From: Purshia tridentata
Lineage: Eukaryota > Streptophyta > Magnoliopsida > Rosales > Rosaceae
Direction of reading: 5' to 3'
DNA: 64,000 bases
Assembly: GCA_003254885.1 (NCBI GenBank)
Contig: QANT01002714.1
Coordinates: 1-64,000 of the forward strand
The notes under the pieces were generated by a model that had not been told where the DNA came from, searched no databases, and was given only the letters and a program-made list of their open reading frames with translations. The translations under genes and the position numbers were made by a program. Shown piece by piece: positions 11,192 through 23,835 of this stretch; position 1 is the stretch's first letter, and each line of letters begins with the position of its first letter.

Positions 11192-14100
11192 TTATTCGGA
11201 TAGAAGGGGCAGCCTAGTAACACTGGTACCTCCACCACCAACAGCTAGTGATTTAGAGTTAGTCATTTTCAGAGAAGTTGAACTGGATTTAACAGGTTTA
11301 GAAGAATTCTTTAACCTCATGGGAAGAATCTGCAACCTGGGATTCATCTCAGTACCTGAATTTTCAGCAGCCAACTGATAACTTTTCACTAGCTCAAGCT
11401 GCCGAGCGATTATTTCAGAGCGCCTTGGGAGAAGCTCTACTGGCTCTCCACCAGGAATCACAATATACTCAATAGCAAGTCGAACCTCCTATCACAAACA
11501 AAAAGAAAATTTGTGTATAATTAAGCAGATAATATAAGTAAGTATTGTGTTATGGCTCAAAAGGATATAAAGAATTTACAGGCTCAAAAACAGATATATT
11601 TAAAGCGAATATGAAGTTGAATGCTATTCCTTGGAATATTATGCCACAAAGTATAGGGGTACAACAGAGAGCAGAGAGTCAAATTTGTCAGACAATGCCA
11701 AAAAATATTTTCCACAAAAATGTATGGGAATGGGAAAGAAAATGCACCTCCAATGCATCAATCTCTTCCAAAGATGGTTTCCTTTTCGGTGCATCGTCTT
11801 CAATTTCAATGTCAAAAGAATTATTGACTAGCTGCTTTGGCAAAGAGCCAACTGATTCCATTTCAAGAATCATACGAACTGCCTTGACCATTTGTGCCAT
11901 GGTATTTGACTGCAATTATGGAACCAAATATCCAAATGAGACACAGCATGTATACAAGAATATATAGATATAGAAACAGAAACGGAGAAAGTCTTAAAAA
12001 GAAATAAGGATACCTTCATGACAAAGACAGGCAACTGGTGGAATTTTGCCACACCACGGATCCATGGGTTCTGCTTCATTTCAGAACTGGATGCAATAAT
12101 TGCATCTGCTGTTCCGATATCATCGGTCACGTCTATTGCATCCTCAAGCCCCATTACCTTTGCTACTTGTAGTAGATCAGCTTCAAGGATCTACAATACA
12201 TCAGAAGAATAAAAAGAAAGGTTTTAATACAAATCATCTGCCTTGGAAAAATTCAAAAATTTACTCTTTGTAACTCAACCACATACTCGACACAAAATTG
12301 AGCTTATGCAGCCTCCAGTACGGCATATTAGTTTACAAAAATTCAAAGTTTGAACTAAAAGAAACGTATGACCTCCATTCTCATTAGAATGAGTGTAGGT
12401 TTAAAACTGCCAATTTAAACATAAAGTGAAGCATGTAGAAACCCAAGTAATTTACCTTGTATGTATAGATAAACACGGGTGAACTTCTCTTCTCCACATA
12501 TTTATTGCTGCTCAACTTTTCGGACCGATTAGGAGAATGATCAGGATCTTCATCATCAGACTCTATATCAGCAGCATCAATGTCTTTATCAACAATAAAA
12601 TCAGATATTTTCATATAGTTCATTTCATTTATTAGAGTAGACTTGCGAGAGTCATCCGCATCAATACGACGTACTTCAAACAAAGGAGATTTTCCTATAA
12701 CCAAGAAAAACTTCAATTTAGATTAACTGTTACCCTAACTACTTCACTTTTCAGAGAAGTATGCAAAAATAAATCAGTTAAAACATTATTTGGGATGCTC
12801 TAAAGAAGAAAGTGTAGAATACCAGCCAGTATAGCATCCACGGTTGCATCTAATCTGTGATGAACTCGAAATTCTGTTTTAGATATAATCTCAACAGCAC
12901 ATGTAAATGTTGGAGGTCCCTTTCTTTCAAGAATTGTCTTCTGCACTTTCCTTTTTCTTGCTTCTTCATCACCAAGGGTCACACTCTGTGGTCAGATTAA
13001 AATCTGGTTTTAATCAATCAACATTTATTATCTGGGAAAGGCTTAAATTGGTAAGATCTCATCACAATGCTTATTGTAGTGGAAATGACTGTTCACATAT
13101 AAATGACTACAGAGTGGCAGAAAAGATACTGCATTGCACCTCTATGCCACCAACAAGGATTTGTAGAGAAGGATTCTTTATTATGTTGTCTATCGTCATT
13201 CCATGTGCTGTTCCAACTAGTTGGACTCCTCGTTGAGCAATTGTACTGGCAGCCAATGCTTCAAGCTCTGTTCCAATTTCATCTATTATAATGGTTTGTG
13301 GCATATGATTTTCAACGGCTTCAATCATAACCTGCATATAGGGAAAAATATTACATGGGTGCAAGACATAATGCAAAAATCTACTACTTGGGAACTAAAG
13401 CAATATTTACAGACAAAAGCCATAGGATTGATGTCAAAGCTCGACACTCACATTATGCTGCATGTTGACATTAGGAACTTGCATCCTCCTTGCACGACCT
13501 ATTCCTGCATGAGGGACATCTCCGTCTCCCCCAATTTCATTCGATGTATCCACAATGACAACACGCTTCATATGGTCATCTGCCAACATTCTAGAAATTT
13601 CTCTGCACAAACACATCCTCTCTAGATCGATGACATGTTCACTCTTGATGCCAGGTGTAAATGGGAACAAATGGAAAATCTAAATGTTACTTCATCTGCT
13701 TAAACCTCGTGTAGGAAATACCTGATCAAGGTTGTCTTGCCAACTCCGGGAGGTCCTATGACCAAGATGGAACCAGCGCCCTCAACCAAGTCGCGGATGA
13801 TCTCAGCACTTCCTGACACAGCTCGTCCCACTCGGCAAGTGAGGCCAATGATTTGCATTTTCCGGTTTCGAATAGCACTTATTCGGTGTAGTGAGTTACT
13901 AATACCCGAACGGTTGTCATCTGAAAACTCACTAACCTACACAAAAAAGAGTGCAGCTTGACATAAGAAATACATAAATAAATAATGAACCAAATCTTCA
14001 GTCCTCCAGAACATCCAAATTATAACAGAATATTTAAACATATTGATCAGTTCTTTAATAAAGCTATTAGGTACCCATCAATCATCAGCATAAAGAATCA

Positions 14101-14718
14101 CACAAGGGTCCAAAATTGATAAATCCAATTGAATATAAACTGCACTCCTGATTATATATTTAAAATTAAAAGACCACCATTAACCACCAAAAAATGCTCC
14201 AACAATTTATATACTTAGATCACCTTCGAAACGGCGTGTCGTAGATCGTCTTGGTTCACTGGCTTTTCCGAGATGACCCAATCACCGGAAGGGAACCTCG
14301 CAAGTGGGTTCCTTCCCAAATCCAGCACGACCTCAATGAGCTCGCCGATCTCCTCGTGCCTGCACAACTCCCTCTTCAATCTCAAAGGCAACAAGTTCAG
14401 AAACATTTCGAGCTCCGAAGCGGCCTCGGGCTGCTGCGACGTGGAAGCCGAATTCGGGTAATTGGACACCGATCCATTTCCGGAGAAGAACCGATCCGAC
14501 GGCCTCCGAATTTCCGGGGACGGAAACGGCGGGGCCGACGACGATTTGGACGAGGCGATTCCCTTATGCGCACGACGTTTTCGACGAAATGACGAAGAGA
14601 CTGTGGACGTAAAGTTGGAGTTTTGGAGGTAACAGAGGGTTGAAATGGGAATTTGGTTTGCTGAGTGCCATGAGCTCTGAAGATCAACGAGCATAAAATG
14701 TGAGCTCAAAGCTCTCAT
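11192..14718 (-). CDS. SPD1: Ycf45/SPD1-like plastid P-loop ATPase
   Basis: Plant nuclear relative of the algal plastid protein Ycf45. In Arabidopsis the related SEEDLING PLASTID DEVELOPMENT 1 is needed for plastid development in cotyledons. Nine exons (14224-14718, 13722-13936, 13452-13602, 13140-13331, 12823-12985, 12456-12694, 12014-12190, 11748-11909, 11192-11488) join in frame to 696 residues. Residues 1 to about 60 are Ser/Arg-rich, fitting a transit peptide. Walker A is [15 protein letters not shown] and Walker B is [10 protein letters not shown], followed by [21 protein letters not shown], all strongly conserved in the family. The acidic linker is [12 protein letters not shown]. The tail [17 protein letters not shown] resembles the R3H-like end of Ycf45. 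Intron 7 (11910-12013) has a U12-type donor. Start 14718 or 14694 cannot be separated by sequence alone. The exact orthologue (SPD1 or its close paralogue) is inferred. Confidence 0.85.
11910..12013 (-). other. Candidate U12-type (minor spliceosome) intron of the SPD1-like gene
   Basis: The donor reads GTATCCTTAT, matching all eight core positions of the U12 consensus RTATCCTT. Near the acceptor TTGCAG lies TTCCATAAT, eight of nine positions of the U12 branch consensus TTCCTTRAY, but its branch A is only about seven bases from the splice site, shorter than usual. The flanking exons join in frame (VFVMK to SNTMAQ). Confidence 0.65.
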
Positions 14719-15827
14719 TCTCTCTCTCTGTCTATGATTTCTTTTTTCTTTTCTTTTTTCTTCTTTTGCTTTGTAAATTCACACACACAAACAGGTTGGA
14801 TTTCTCTTCTTTATGGTTGCAGTTTTTCAAGTGTTTCGGTTTGTGTCTGAATTTGGAACCGATGAATTGAAGAAGATTCGGATTTCGGAGGGATCTCCTC
14901 TGTGAAAGGAGATTTGGAGGGAAAGTGGGGCCCGCTAAGAGCAACCAAACAAACTGTAACGACTGTGGAAGCAATCGAATTTCATCCACGTGGGGCTGCT
15001 CTACGAGCCACACATATTACCTTGCCTTATTTTCTCTTTTTAACTTCTTTTTTGAAATTAATATCAAATTTGTTTATGAATAATGTTTGGCTTCACAATT
15101 ATCTGGGGCGCCAAAAACTTCTTATGTAATAAATACGTGTTTAATAACTTATAAAGATAAAGAGGAATGTTTTCTTAATTACAATTAACAGAAAAGCATC
15201 TTCCTTTAAATGTATGTATTTTTCTCACTTTCTTCATACGCAAATACAAAAATAGTTAATGAATCACAAATAGAGTCATTTTCGTATTTGGTCGACTTTG
15301 GAGACTTCGAAGCAAAATCTCAACAACATTCATGGAATCATGATAGTCTTCCAGCCGTGCAAGACTGATGCAGGCCGCCGACAAAGACAGCTCTACAGCT
15401 CGATCTCCAGCTCTCGCCATGGATGGTGGAACTCATTCAACTTAAAAATAGTAACCCCGTAGGGTGGTCATTGTGCACTTATAGCTACCACTTCCCAAGT
15501 TTTATCATGTACCAACACATAAAGTTCTGATGTAATCCATAATGAAAGATCAGAGAGAGAGAGAGAGAGAATCCATCAAGATGAGGAAGCGAATAGGAGA
15601 AGATGAAAATACTGAAACATAGAAGAGCTGAAACTGCCAAGTTATCTTCATTAGCAATGCAAGCTAAGATGGAGGTTATGCAATAAATTAGCCATTTTCT
15701 TTATGCACGTCAAGATTTACACTATATACTCAGGTTAGAGTCTCTGCTATAGTAGAAACTCAATGCTAAGAAAATAAGCTGTACACTATACAGTGACGGA
15801 AGCCGCTAACCAAATTCGGTATACAAT
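14719..15827. other. Intergenic: SPD1-like upstream region and ACR 3' flank
   Basis: It holds the promoter and pyrimidine-rich 5' leader of the SPD1-like gene at its left and the 3' flank of the ACT-domain gene at its right. A (GA)10 microsatellite lies at 15552-15571. No gene is seen. Confidence 0.5.
15552..15571 (+). repeat. (GA)10 microsatellite
   Basis: Simple AG/GA dinucleotide run of about 20 bases in the intergenic region between the ACR and SPD1-like genes. Confidence 0.95.
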
Positions 15828-18800
15828 CTATTCCCAACCCATCAATATATTTCTTACACCTTCCTCAATTTTGTTCACTGGCACTGCAGAACCATCTCCT
15901 TCATCTAGCAGGATTCTGTATACTTCCCACTCCCGGTCTCGGATCATGTGTCTCCCTATCTCAACCTGAAATAACCAAAGCACACAATGAATGGTAGAAT
16001 GACAAATTATAAATTGAATATGATACCACTCCTATCAGTTGGTCAAAAGAAATTGTTGGACATTAACAAACTTATAAGATTGATTTAGAGCCAATACCGA
16101 AAAGATGCGTACATTCAGAACTTTGAGGGCAAGAGTAATATCATAGAAAACAAGAGGACGACCCTTTCCAGACAACTCAACAGGGTTGGCTACCAACAGC
16201 TCAGTATCAGGACCACGGCTCACCACAGCCACTCTAAGTGGACGGAAAAGCTCCATTCTCAAGCGAGAACATAATGCATCTTGCTTGTTGGGATCAACAA
16301 TCTTCTTGCCATCTGCTTGCATAATGAACAAGTCCACCTCACAATTTCCTTTAGTGTTTGCATAGAATCGTCCATACGAAACCTGATATTAAGCACAAAT
16401 TTTACATATAATGATCACTTTTAGTAATGGTAAAATAACTTTTTTATGAAAGGCATGGTTTAATAGAATTATCAGCCAACAAAGACCACAACCACAGGCA
16501 TAATAAAACTTTCTGCAGCAAGTCCTGAAAAGGAATAATACTGCCTTGATGATTATATCAAGTATATCGAAGTCCAACGTTTTCCAGGAACATGTGTCAA
16601 AACATTTTAGGTTCTGAATATTGGTAGGAACATGTTTAATGAAACCTCCCTGAGGTATTTTTGCAAAGATTTTTGGGGATTTTTAATACATGCAGAAAAC
16701 ACTCCTAATTTGAGCAGGTTCTTATACTGGAGAAACCCTTAACTAATAAGCACATCGTGAAAAGAGAGAGAAAGGCTTTCCATGAGTTCCCCTTAACAAA
16801 TAAAAATAAAAATAATGTTATCATATATTGGAATTCACAACCCAAGAGAATTTTCTAACAGATAAAATATACAAAATTTGAATTAAAAATAAAATCACTC
16901 TTTAAGTAAGAAGTGCAGGTGATATATCAAACATTAGAGTTAAAGAAACGAATTAACAATTTTTGGCAAACATAAAATTCTAATTAATATGTTAAATGAT
17001 TGATGATGGTAATGATATGATTTTAATATTGAAAAAAGAAAAGTTCTATGTGAGTTAAAAAGATGTACCTGCGTGTTGTAGTCCTTTAGGGTTCTCATGA
17101 TATCATATACAAGACCTTTATGATCCGGACAGAAGATTTGAACAAGTGTGTGAGATGGGCTGAGGGTATTGTCCACTGTTACTGAAATGGGGTTGGAGGC
17201 AAGAGATCTGCTTAGGCGTCCATTGGCCATCTCTAAGCTGAATATTTCTTCAGTGATAGCAGAAGGTAGAAATGGAGAACCCTGTGAACATGCTGTAACT
17301 TCTGATCCAGCCAATTCAATTTCACAACTCAACAAAGTATGCCCTAAAACAGCTTTCAAACAATGAATTGTTTCGTCTTGTCTTCTTTTTGTATGAAGAA
17401 GTTCTCTGATTGAATAAAGAGAAGAAAAATAAAAAATAATATATTATTAACCATATTCTACAAAGGAGAGCCCAAACAAAATACAGCTCTCTCTCTTTCT
17501 CTAAGGAAACAAATGGAGCATGTCAGCTCTCTTTTCCTTTGCTCTTTGTATTATTAGCAGTTACAATCAATTTGAAAATAAGACAAGTGAAAGTAGGAAA
17601 GTAAATACACAAAAATACAAGCAGAAATGCTGCACCATTATTGAAAGGAAAGATTTTAAGAATGACAAACCTGGTATCTGTAACAAAAAAAAGGTCCATC
17701 ACTCTCCCATCCGGGGTGGTAGATACCTTCACTCTCTTTAATGTGAGCTCCAGCTCACAAAGAACCTTAGTGACATCTATTGGATAAAAAGTATTAATAA
17801 TAGTCTCAAGCTAAATATATGGTTACATATAATACATTTACTGTTCAAGTATTAAGATTCATTGAAAAAGGTAGGCAATACTAAGTAAAGAAAGAGAAAA
17901 CAAAGACACAAACAGAAACAACACTTGTAGATCGAAATTACCAAAATAGATAAGCATAACTGAAAAGGAAATTAGTCATGTAAGTGAAAGAAAAAAATCC
18001 TTTGTCTGATTTCTCGAAAAGGGGAAGGAAAAAGTTTAATGTTGTCATCTATTGCTGTAAAAATTGTTTTCTTTCCATTTTAGGCCACTTAAAAGAATAA
18101 TTTATATTTCCCAAATCTTTCATAAATTATATTCCATGACAAATTCAATCTAGTCTAAATAAGGGAAATGAAAACTACTGATTTTACTTCTTGCCATTTA
18201 CACCTAAAAAAACAATTCTCTTCGATCAATGCTTAGATACTGCCATATATCACCATGGTGATCATGGTCTTTCTATTTTTATAATACAAAAATGACAATC
18301 ACCCATAAAAGATAGTCATAACTTTGTCCAATTCATGCTCGCTAAGTTATTAGAGATGAAGAATTCAGACAAATCATTGAGCAAGTAAAGCAACATTCCC
18401 ATATAAACGCAATCTAAGTCAAATTAAGCTTACAGGCTAAAGCCTCCAAAAGAAGAACCAATTCACAAGGTAACAATTAGTCATGCAAGGTGACAATCCT
18501 GGACATGAAAGATTACCATGCAATAAGCCTTCCCGAACATAAGAACACCAGAATTTCAAAAGGAACACATCTGGTGGCCTTGGTTGCTGGTTTTCAGGCC
18601 GATAATAATATATTCCAGAAGTTGAAAAATATGATGGACACACTTCCAACAATCTCTTTGTCAACAAATTCCACCTCGTGTTTGATCTTCCCACCACCCA
18701 CAATACTACGTAGCACCATTTCCCATCCGTTGAAACATCTGCTCCACAAAAAAGAAAATTGGTCACCAGCACATTAATTTAAATATTAAGAGAAACTAGA

Positions 18801-19362
18801 ATAATAAAATTACCATTGAAAAACTCTAAGAATGACCCATTTTCTGTTTTACTACAAGAGAACTAGTCAACTGGACAAATAAAGCTTTTGGCCAAAAAAA
18901 AAACTAGAGAAATAAAGCGGAAGATAGAAACAAAGATAAGCAGTCACCCATTCTTTGTTTCTTTCTAAAGATTTAGATCCACCAAGAAAAGTATTCAGAA
19001 AAATTCAAGAAACCCAGCACAGATATTCTCAAGAATTCAAGATCCAAACAGTAAATATTCCAAGTTTCGCCAAAAAAATACACTCCCCCACCACTTTGCT
19101 GGGTACAATCTCAAACCCAGCTCAAAAAACCTCAGAGTCATTCAGAAAAACACAAATCAAAACAAAACCAAAGCACACAGAACTGCAGAAGCATTCAATA
19201 ACCCTCACCTCCTCTGCAAATGCTTAGCCCAAAGAGCAATATAACCCGGCACAGATCACAACCCAACCCAGTCTTGTCAGGACAATTCACAGTGATGACA
19301 GTGGGATCTCCAGCCTTCTCTGCCTGCCTAATTACCACCACGTCCTCGTGCAAGATGCCCAT
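15828..19362 (-). CDS. ACT-domain repeat protein, ACR9/ACR10 type
   Basis: Plant ACR proteins are made of several ACT domains, small ligand-binding folds best known from GlnD-like sensors, and are thought to sense amino acids or nitrogen status. Six exons (19209-19362, 18517-18738, 17671-17776, 17069-17405, 16098-16382, 15828-15965) join to 413 residues. The start MGILHEDVVVIRQAEK and TVNCPDKTGLGCDLCRV open the first ACT domain. RVKVSTTPDGRVMDLFFVTD and LVQIFCPDHKGLVYDIMRTL mark the later ones, and PVELSGKGRPLVFYDITLA leads into the conserved end EIGRHMIRDREWEVYRILL...LMGWE. Exon 5 is best ended at the GTATTG donor (16091-16097), which keeps the family words VRIFSVEIGRH. The next gene on the right is divergent (21246), so the two share a 1.9-kb upstream region. 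ACR9 and ACR10 cannot be told apart here. Confidence 0.88.
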
Positions 19363-21245
19363 TGCTTTCAGCTAACACTGTTTCTGCTCTGCTTTTCGAT
19401 GACTAGGAAGCTCAGCAACCGATATAGTGAGCCACTGAGCCCAACAAGTAGGTATCTTCGGATTCTCTCCCCTGTTCTTTACTGAGCTAATGGATTGGAG
19501 ATTCCGCCAAATTCAGATCAGATACAAACAGAGGATAACAGATTAGGAGGTCGCTCTCCTCCTCTGCTGTTCTTTTCTCAGCATTTCAATTTCTCGTCAT
19601 GTTTTCGTATTTGTTGACACTGTTGTTGGGTCGGTGAGAGATTAGGACAGACTTTCTTAAGGACAGGCTTTTAAAAATTGGTGATTAGGTATTAGATATC
19701 GGAAATTTTATGATACGTTCGTGCTCAATGCGTTTTGAGCACGTCCTTGTTAGTTGTTAGTTACTTGATACTTAAGTATGATTAATTAATTTAATTTGTT
19801 AATAAAGAAAGTGGACAAAAAACATAACAATTTGATGATAAACCTAGAGCGGACCGGCACCCTCCACGATATGAGGACCGCATATTCTCATAAGTATATG
19901 TGAATATGTCGTCGTGAATCTCCTGATACGGTTCTTTTATGTTCTCATAGTCATATGTAAATAATTAATATTATCATCAACAATTAATCATGTTTTTAGT
20001 TGAAGGACAAATTTTGAATAATTATGAAAAACAATATATAATCATTTCTTTATTTAAGACCGCCAAAATTTGTACTTTGTTACACTAACAACTTCCGGTA
20101 CTTTTCTGATATCGTATTTATACCTTTAGACATTTTATTTTGTATATTAATACATTAACATTTGTATATTGGTATACCAATAATTTTGCCTTTTTAAAAA
20201 AATTTGTAAAATATTATTTATATACTTGAGGTTTTGCATCATATTTATATAAATTGTAAGTTATATTGCTATATAATTTGTGTTTCTAAAGATAAACCGA
20301 AGATAAAAATCTTAAAACAAAATATTGAAAAGAAAATTTATATACCCAAAAAATCGAGAGTACCAAAACTGAAAATAAAAAATTTAAAAATTATCAAAAT
20401 GAGAATCTCGAAATTGTTGGTTTTAGTTTAGTAATCTCTTATTACCAATTCAAATTGTTAAAATGACGGATTTAGTTTCTCAATCTTTTAAACCATGTTC
20501 TTGAATGTTTTTAATAAAATCGTATTCTTTTAAGTGATTTTATTGCATATTTAGAGAATAGAAATGATAATTTTTAATTAAATATTTAATAAATTGATGT
20601 GGCCTCCTTCAATTTTTAAATTTGTTGAAAAGATAAAATTTTAAGAAATGCACCAACAGTATAATTTTGAAAAGCAAAGAAACCGAATCCTCAAATGACC
20701 ACCCTATTAATCAATCCAACTCATACAAAAGACTTATATATTCTAGGATGGGATTTTACTTTAATAAATTACTGATTTCACAATCAAAATATATTTTCTC
20801 TCACTTCTTTTTCATGTTAAGCTGGATTGACCTACAAATACTATTTGATTAAAAGAAAAAATAGTAGATAAATAGGCTAGCTGCATGAAACAGCTCTGTT
20901 AGGGCCTTGGGCCGAGCCCAAAAACAAAAGGTTTTATTTTTTGGTCAAAACCCAGAAACAAAAGTTAGTAGAGCAAACCAGCGAACCAATAGTGAAGTTA
21001 CACACATAGACATGCTGGCGCACATCAACTTCCACGTGTTGCATGCCAGACACAAACGCCTGCATGCAACCAAACCGCCTCTAATCGCAAAATTCCCAAA
21101 AAACACCCCTCATGATTTTCAGTTAGTTACTAACTTATTGCTTCGGATTCGGGGGCAAAACAGTAACTCTAATTAAATTTCTAAAATAAAAGCAGCTAGT
21201 TAGCTAAGAAGAAGAGCGACCAGAGTCCGTAGCCAGAAGAAGATA
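19363..21245. other. Divergent intergenic region between ACR and RD19-type genes
   Basis: The left 250 bases are the ACR 5' leader. The middle (about 19700-20880) is very AT-rich with no gene, and the right end is the protease leader. A small ORF at 20907-21176 has ordinary composition but no recognisable similarity. No repeat with clear ends was found. Confidence 0.5.
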
Positions 21246-22950
21246 ATGGCCTCCGGACTGCCTCCAACTACTCTAACATGCGCGGTGGGTCTTGCCGTCT
21301 TAACCTGCGCACTAAGCACTCTCTCTGTAGCTCTCCGTGACGCCCCAGCAGACTCAGTCATACACCAAGTCACGGACAATCATGAGCTCCTAGGAACTGA
21401 GAGGAACTTCAAGATTTTCATGGAGAAATATGGGAAGAAATATGGTACTAGAAAGGAGTACATGCAGCGCCTTGGGATTTTCGCCAAGAACATGGTCAGA
21501 GCAGCCAAGCACCAGGCCCTGGACCCCACCGCGGTCCACGGCGTCACGCCATTCTCGGACTTGTCCGAGGAGGAGTTTGAGCGGATATACACCGGAGTTA
21601 AAGGTGGGTCGGTTGGCTTCAACTACGGCGTTGCGAATAGTGCTGCTGCACCGGTTTTGGAGGTTGGTGGGTTGCCTGAGGGTTTTGATTGGAGAGAGAA
21701 AGGAGCTGTTACTGAGGTCAAGATGCAGGTAATTAATTAAATTTATCAAATTTTGTTCACCAAATAGTATGTTATCAAATTTGCTCATCCACTCACGTGT
21801 GTATTCACATATCATTTGATGAAACTTAGCAACTCTATATATAGCATCATTTGGTGTACCATTTTTCAATTTTAGTAACTCGATCTATAGCATTATTGAT
21901 TTGTAGGTCTTAGGTTAGGGCATCTTTTTGTATTGTTTTGGATAATATTATTTATGGTGTAATTAATTATAACACAATTCTTGCTATAGCCTATATATTG
22001 AACTTGGCAAAAATTACAGTATTCTGAACTCGTAATTGATAGTGATGATGTATATATATGCAGGGTGGGTGTGGGTCGTGCTGGGCCTTCAGCACCACAG
22101 GAGCTATTGAAGGAGCCAATTTTATTGCAACAGGGAAGCTTCTTAATCTGAGTGAACAACAGCTCGTGGATTGCGATCACACCTGTGACGTGAAAGACAA
22201 GACTGCGTGTGACAGTGGCTGCGGCGGCGGGCTTATGACCAACGCCTACAAGTATCTGATCGAAGCAGGAGGGTTGGAGGAGGAGGGTTCATACCCTTAT
22301 ACCGGGAAAAAGGGCGAATGCAAATTCAATCCTGAGAAAGTAGCTGTAAGAGTTGCCAATTTTACCACTATCCCAATTGATGAGGACCAAATTGCAGCAA
22401 ATTTAGTCCACAATGGTCCTCTTGCCAGTGAGTATACATTGATTACAGGATTGAAAGGAGTTTGGTTTTGAAATTAACGAATAGGGTCGAATACTATGAT
22501 CATATATGATCATAATACGTACACCTTGATATATGTTATATCTACAAACACACACTCACGGACACTTTCATTGGATTAATGCTTTGGATTCACAGTCTGA
22601 CAAAATATATATATCCATCGTCTAGATTGGTACTTATATGATACCAATGCATTTGACATATTTATATGCATGCAGTTGGGTTGAATGCTGTGTTTATGCA
22701 AACTTACATTGGCGGTGTTTCGTGCCCTCTTATTTGTATCAAGAAATGGGTGAACCACGGTGTTTTACTTGTGGGGTATGGCGCCAAGGGCTTCTCAATT
22801 CTCAGGTTCGGCAATAGGCCTTATTGGACAATCAAGAACTCATGGGGCAAGCAATGGGGAGAACAGGGTTATTACCGCCTTTGCCGAGGCCATGGTATGT
22901 GCGGCATGAATACAATGGTGTCTTCAGTTGTGACCACTCAAGCATCCTAG
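21246..22950 (+). CDS. RD19-type papain-like cysteine protease (cathepsin F class)
   Basis: Secreted or vacuolar C1A protease, made as a proenzyme. Three exons (21246-21728, 22064-22427, 22676-22950) give 373 residues. Residues 1 to about 30 form a hydrophobic signal peptide. The inhibitory prodomain (about 50-125) carries [15 protein letters not shown] and [17 protein letters not shown]. Mature enzyme begins near [19 protein letters not shown]. Catalytic residues are visible: Cys in [17 protein letters not shown] (about residue 167), His in [11 protein letters not shown] and Asn in [32 protein letters not shown] and [15 protein letters not shown] are RD19-group words, as is [16 protein letters not shown]. 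The last exon uses IKKWVNHG where RD19 relatives usually have a different short stretch before the His, so it is a diverged member. RD19 genes respond to drought and pathogens in Arabidopsis, but nothing in this sequence shows how this copy is controlled. Confidence 0.92.
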
Positions 22951-23347
22951 CTAGCTTAGCTAAAAGGCTTAAATATATAATTAGTCCACATACTACCTCT
23001 TCTGGCTCAACTTTTTTAATTAATTTTCCTGAATTTCTAGTGAGTATTAGTGATTATGCATGGGACTGCAGTGGAAAAGCCTTGTATTGTTTTTACATAT
23101 ATATTTTGTACTCTAATAGATGTTGGCTAGCTAGCTGGCTTGTTTCATTTTCTATTTTACCAACAGAATGCAATACAGATTGAACAATCCGATTTCCTTT
23201 TACTTGTTCCAATTTTTCAAACAGTATTCAACGGAGTCACACCACCTATATAAAATCTATCTATACCTTCTACCTATAGTAATAATACAATTATAAAGTG
23301 AGACATTGGAAGTTTTGGGGCAACTTTTTTGGTTTTTTAAGGTGAAC
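22951..23347. other. Intergenic: RD19-type gene 3' flank
   Basis: AT-rich 3' flank between the protease and the first BAHD pseudogene. Nothing further is seen. Confidence 0.4.
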
Positions 23348-23835
23348 ATGGAGATACCATCAAATTAACCAGCTTCCTCTTCACTACTTCACCATCTAAA
23401 ACCACAGCAGTAGCCCCCAACCCATCTAATGGGGCAGCAAGGACTGAGTTGTGTGACTTGGTGATCAATCTCTTAAATCAATTCCTAAAGAGACTTAACA
23501 GTGATTACTTTGAGACACTGCAAGGCGAAGAGGGAGGGATTAGAAGGCATTTTTTAACTTTCTTAATCAGTTAGAGGTCATATACTTCTCTCAGAAATAT
23601 ATTCACCAGCTGGATTGGGTTTCTTCACGAAATGGATGTGGATGGGGGAGCCCATATTTTGGATTGGGGTATCGGGAAAAGTTGGGCCTGCTTTAGCAAC
23701 TTCACAATGTTGGTTGAGGCACAATGGGGTATTGAGGCATGGGTGACCTTGGAGGAAAAGTAAATGGCTGTGTTGGACAAAGACCCTCAGTTTTTAGCAT
23801 TTTCTACTCCAAACCCACGCATTTCAAGCATGTGA
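23348..23835 (+). pseudogene. BAHD acyltransferase pseudogene with large internal deletion
   Basis: It opens with the cluster's start (ATG GAG then bases matching DTIKPASSS of the intact genes) and after about 80 bases jumps to the C-terminal part: TELCDLVINLLNQFLK, NSDYFETLQGEEGG, a disrupted DFGWG region (GCGWGSPYFG in one frame), WVTLEEK followed by a stop, and KDPQFLAFSTPNP in shifted frame. About 280 codons including the HxxxD catalytic motif and the intron are gone, and several frame changes and stops follow. It is a dead member of the tandem cluster, closest to the genes at 25192 and 27462. Confidence 0.85.

Noticed and set aside
14251-14592. 113-codon plus-strand ORF opposite SPD1-like exon 1
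   Set aside because: It lies antisense to a conserved coding exon and has an Arg/Pro-rich composition typical of a shadow frame.
22064-22471. Read-through of RD19-type exon 2 to a stop at 22471
   Set aside because: The donor at 22428 and the conserved continuation in exon 3 ([12 protein letters not shown]) show that the frame is spliced.
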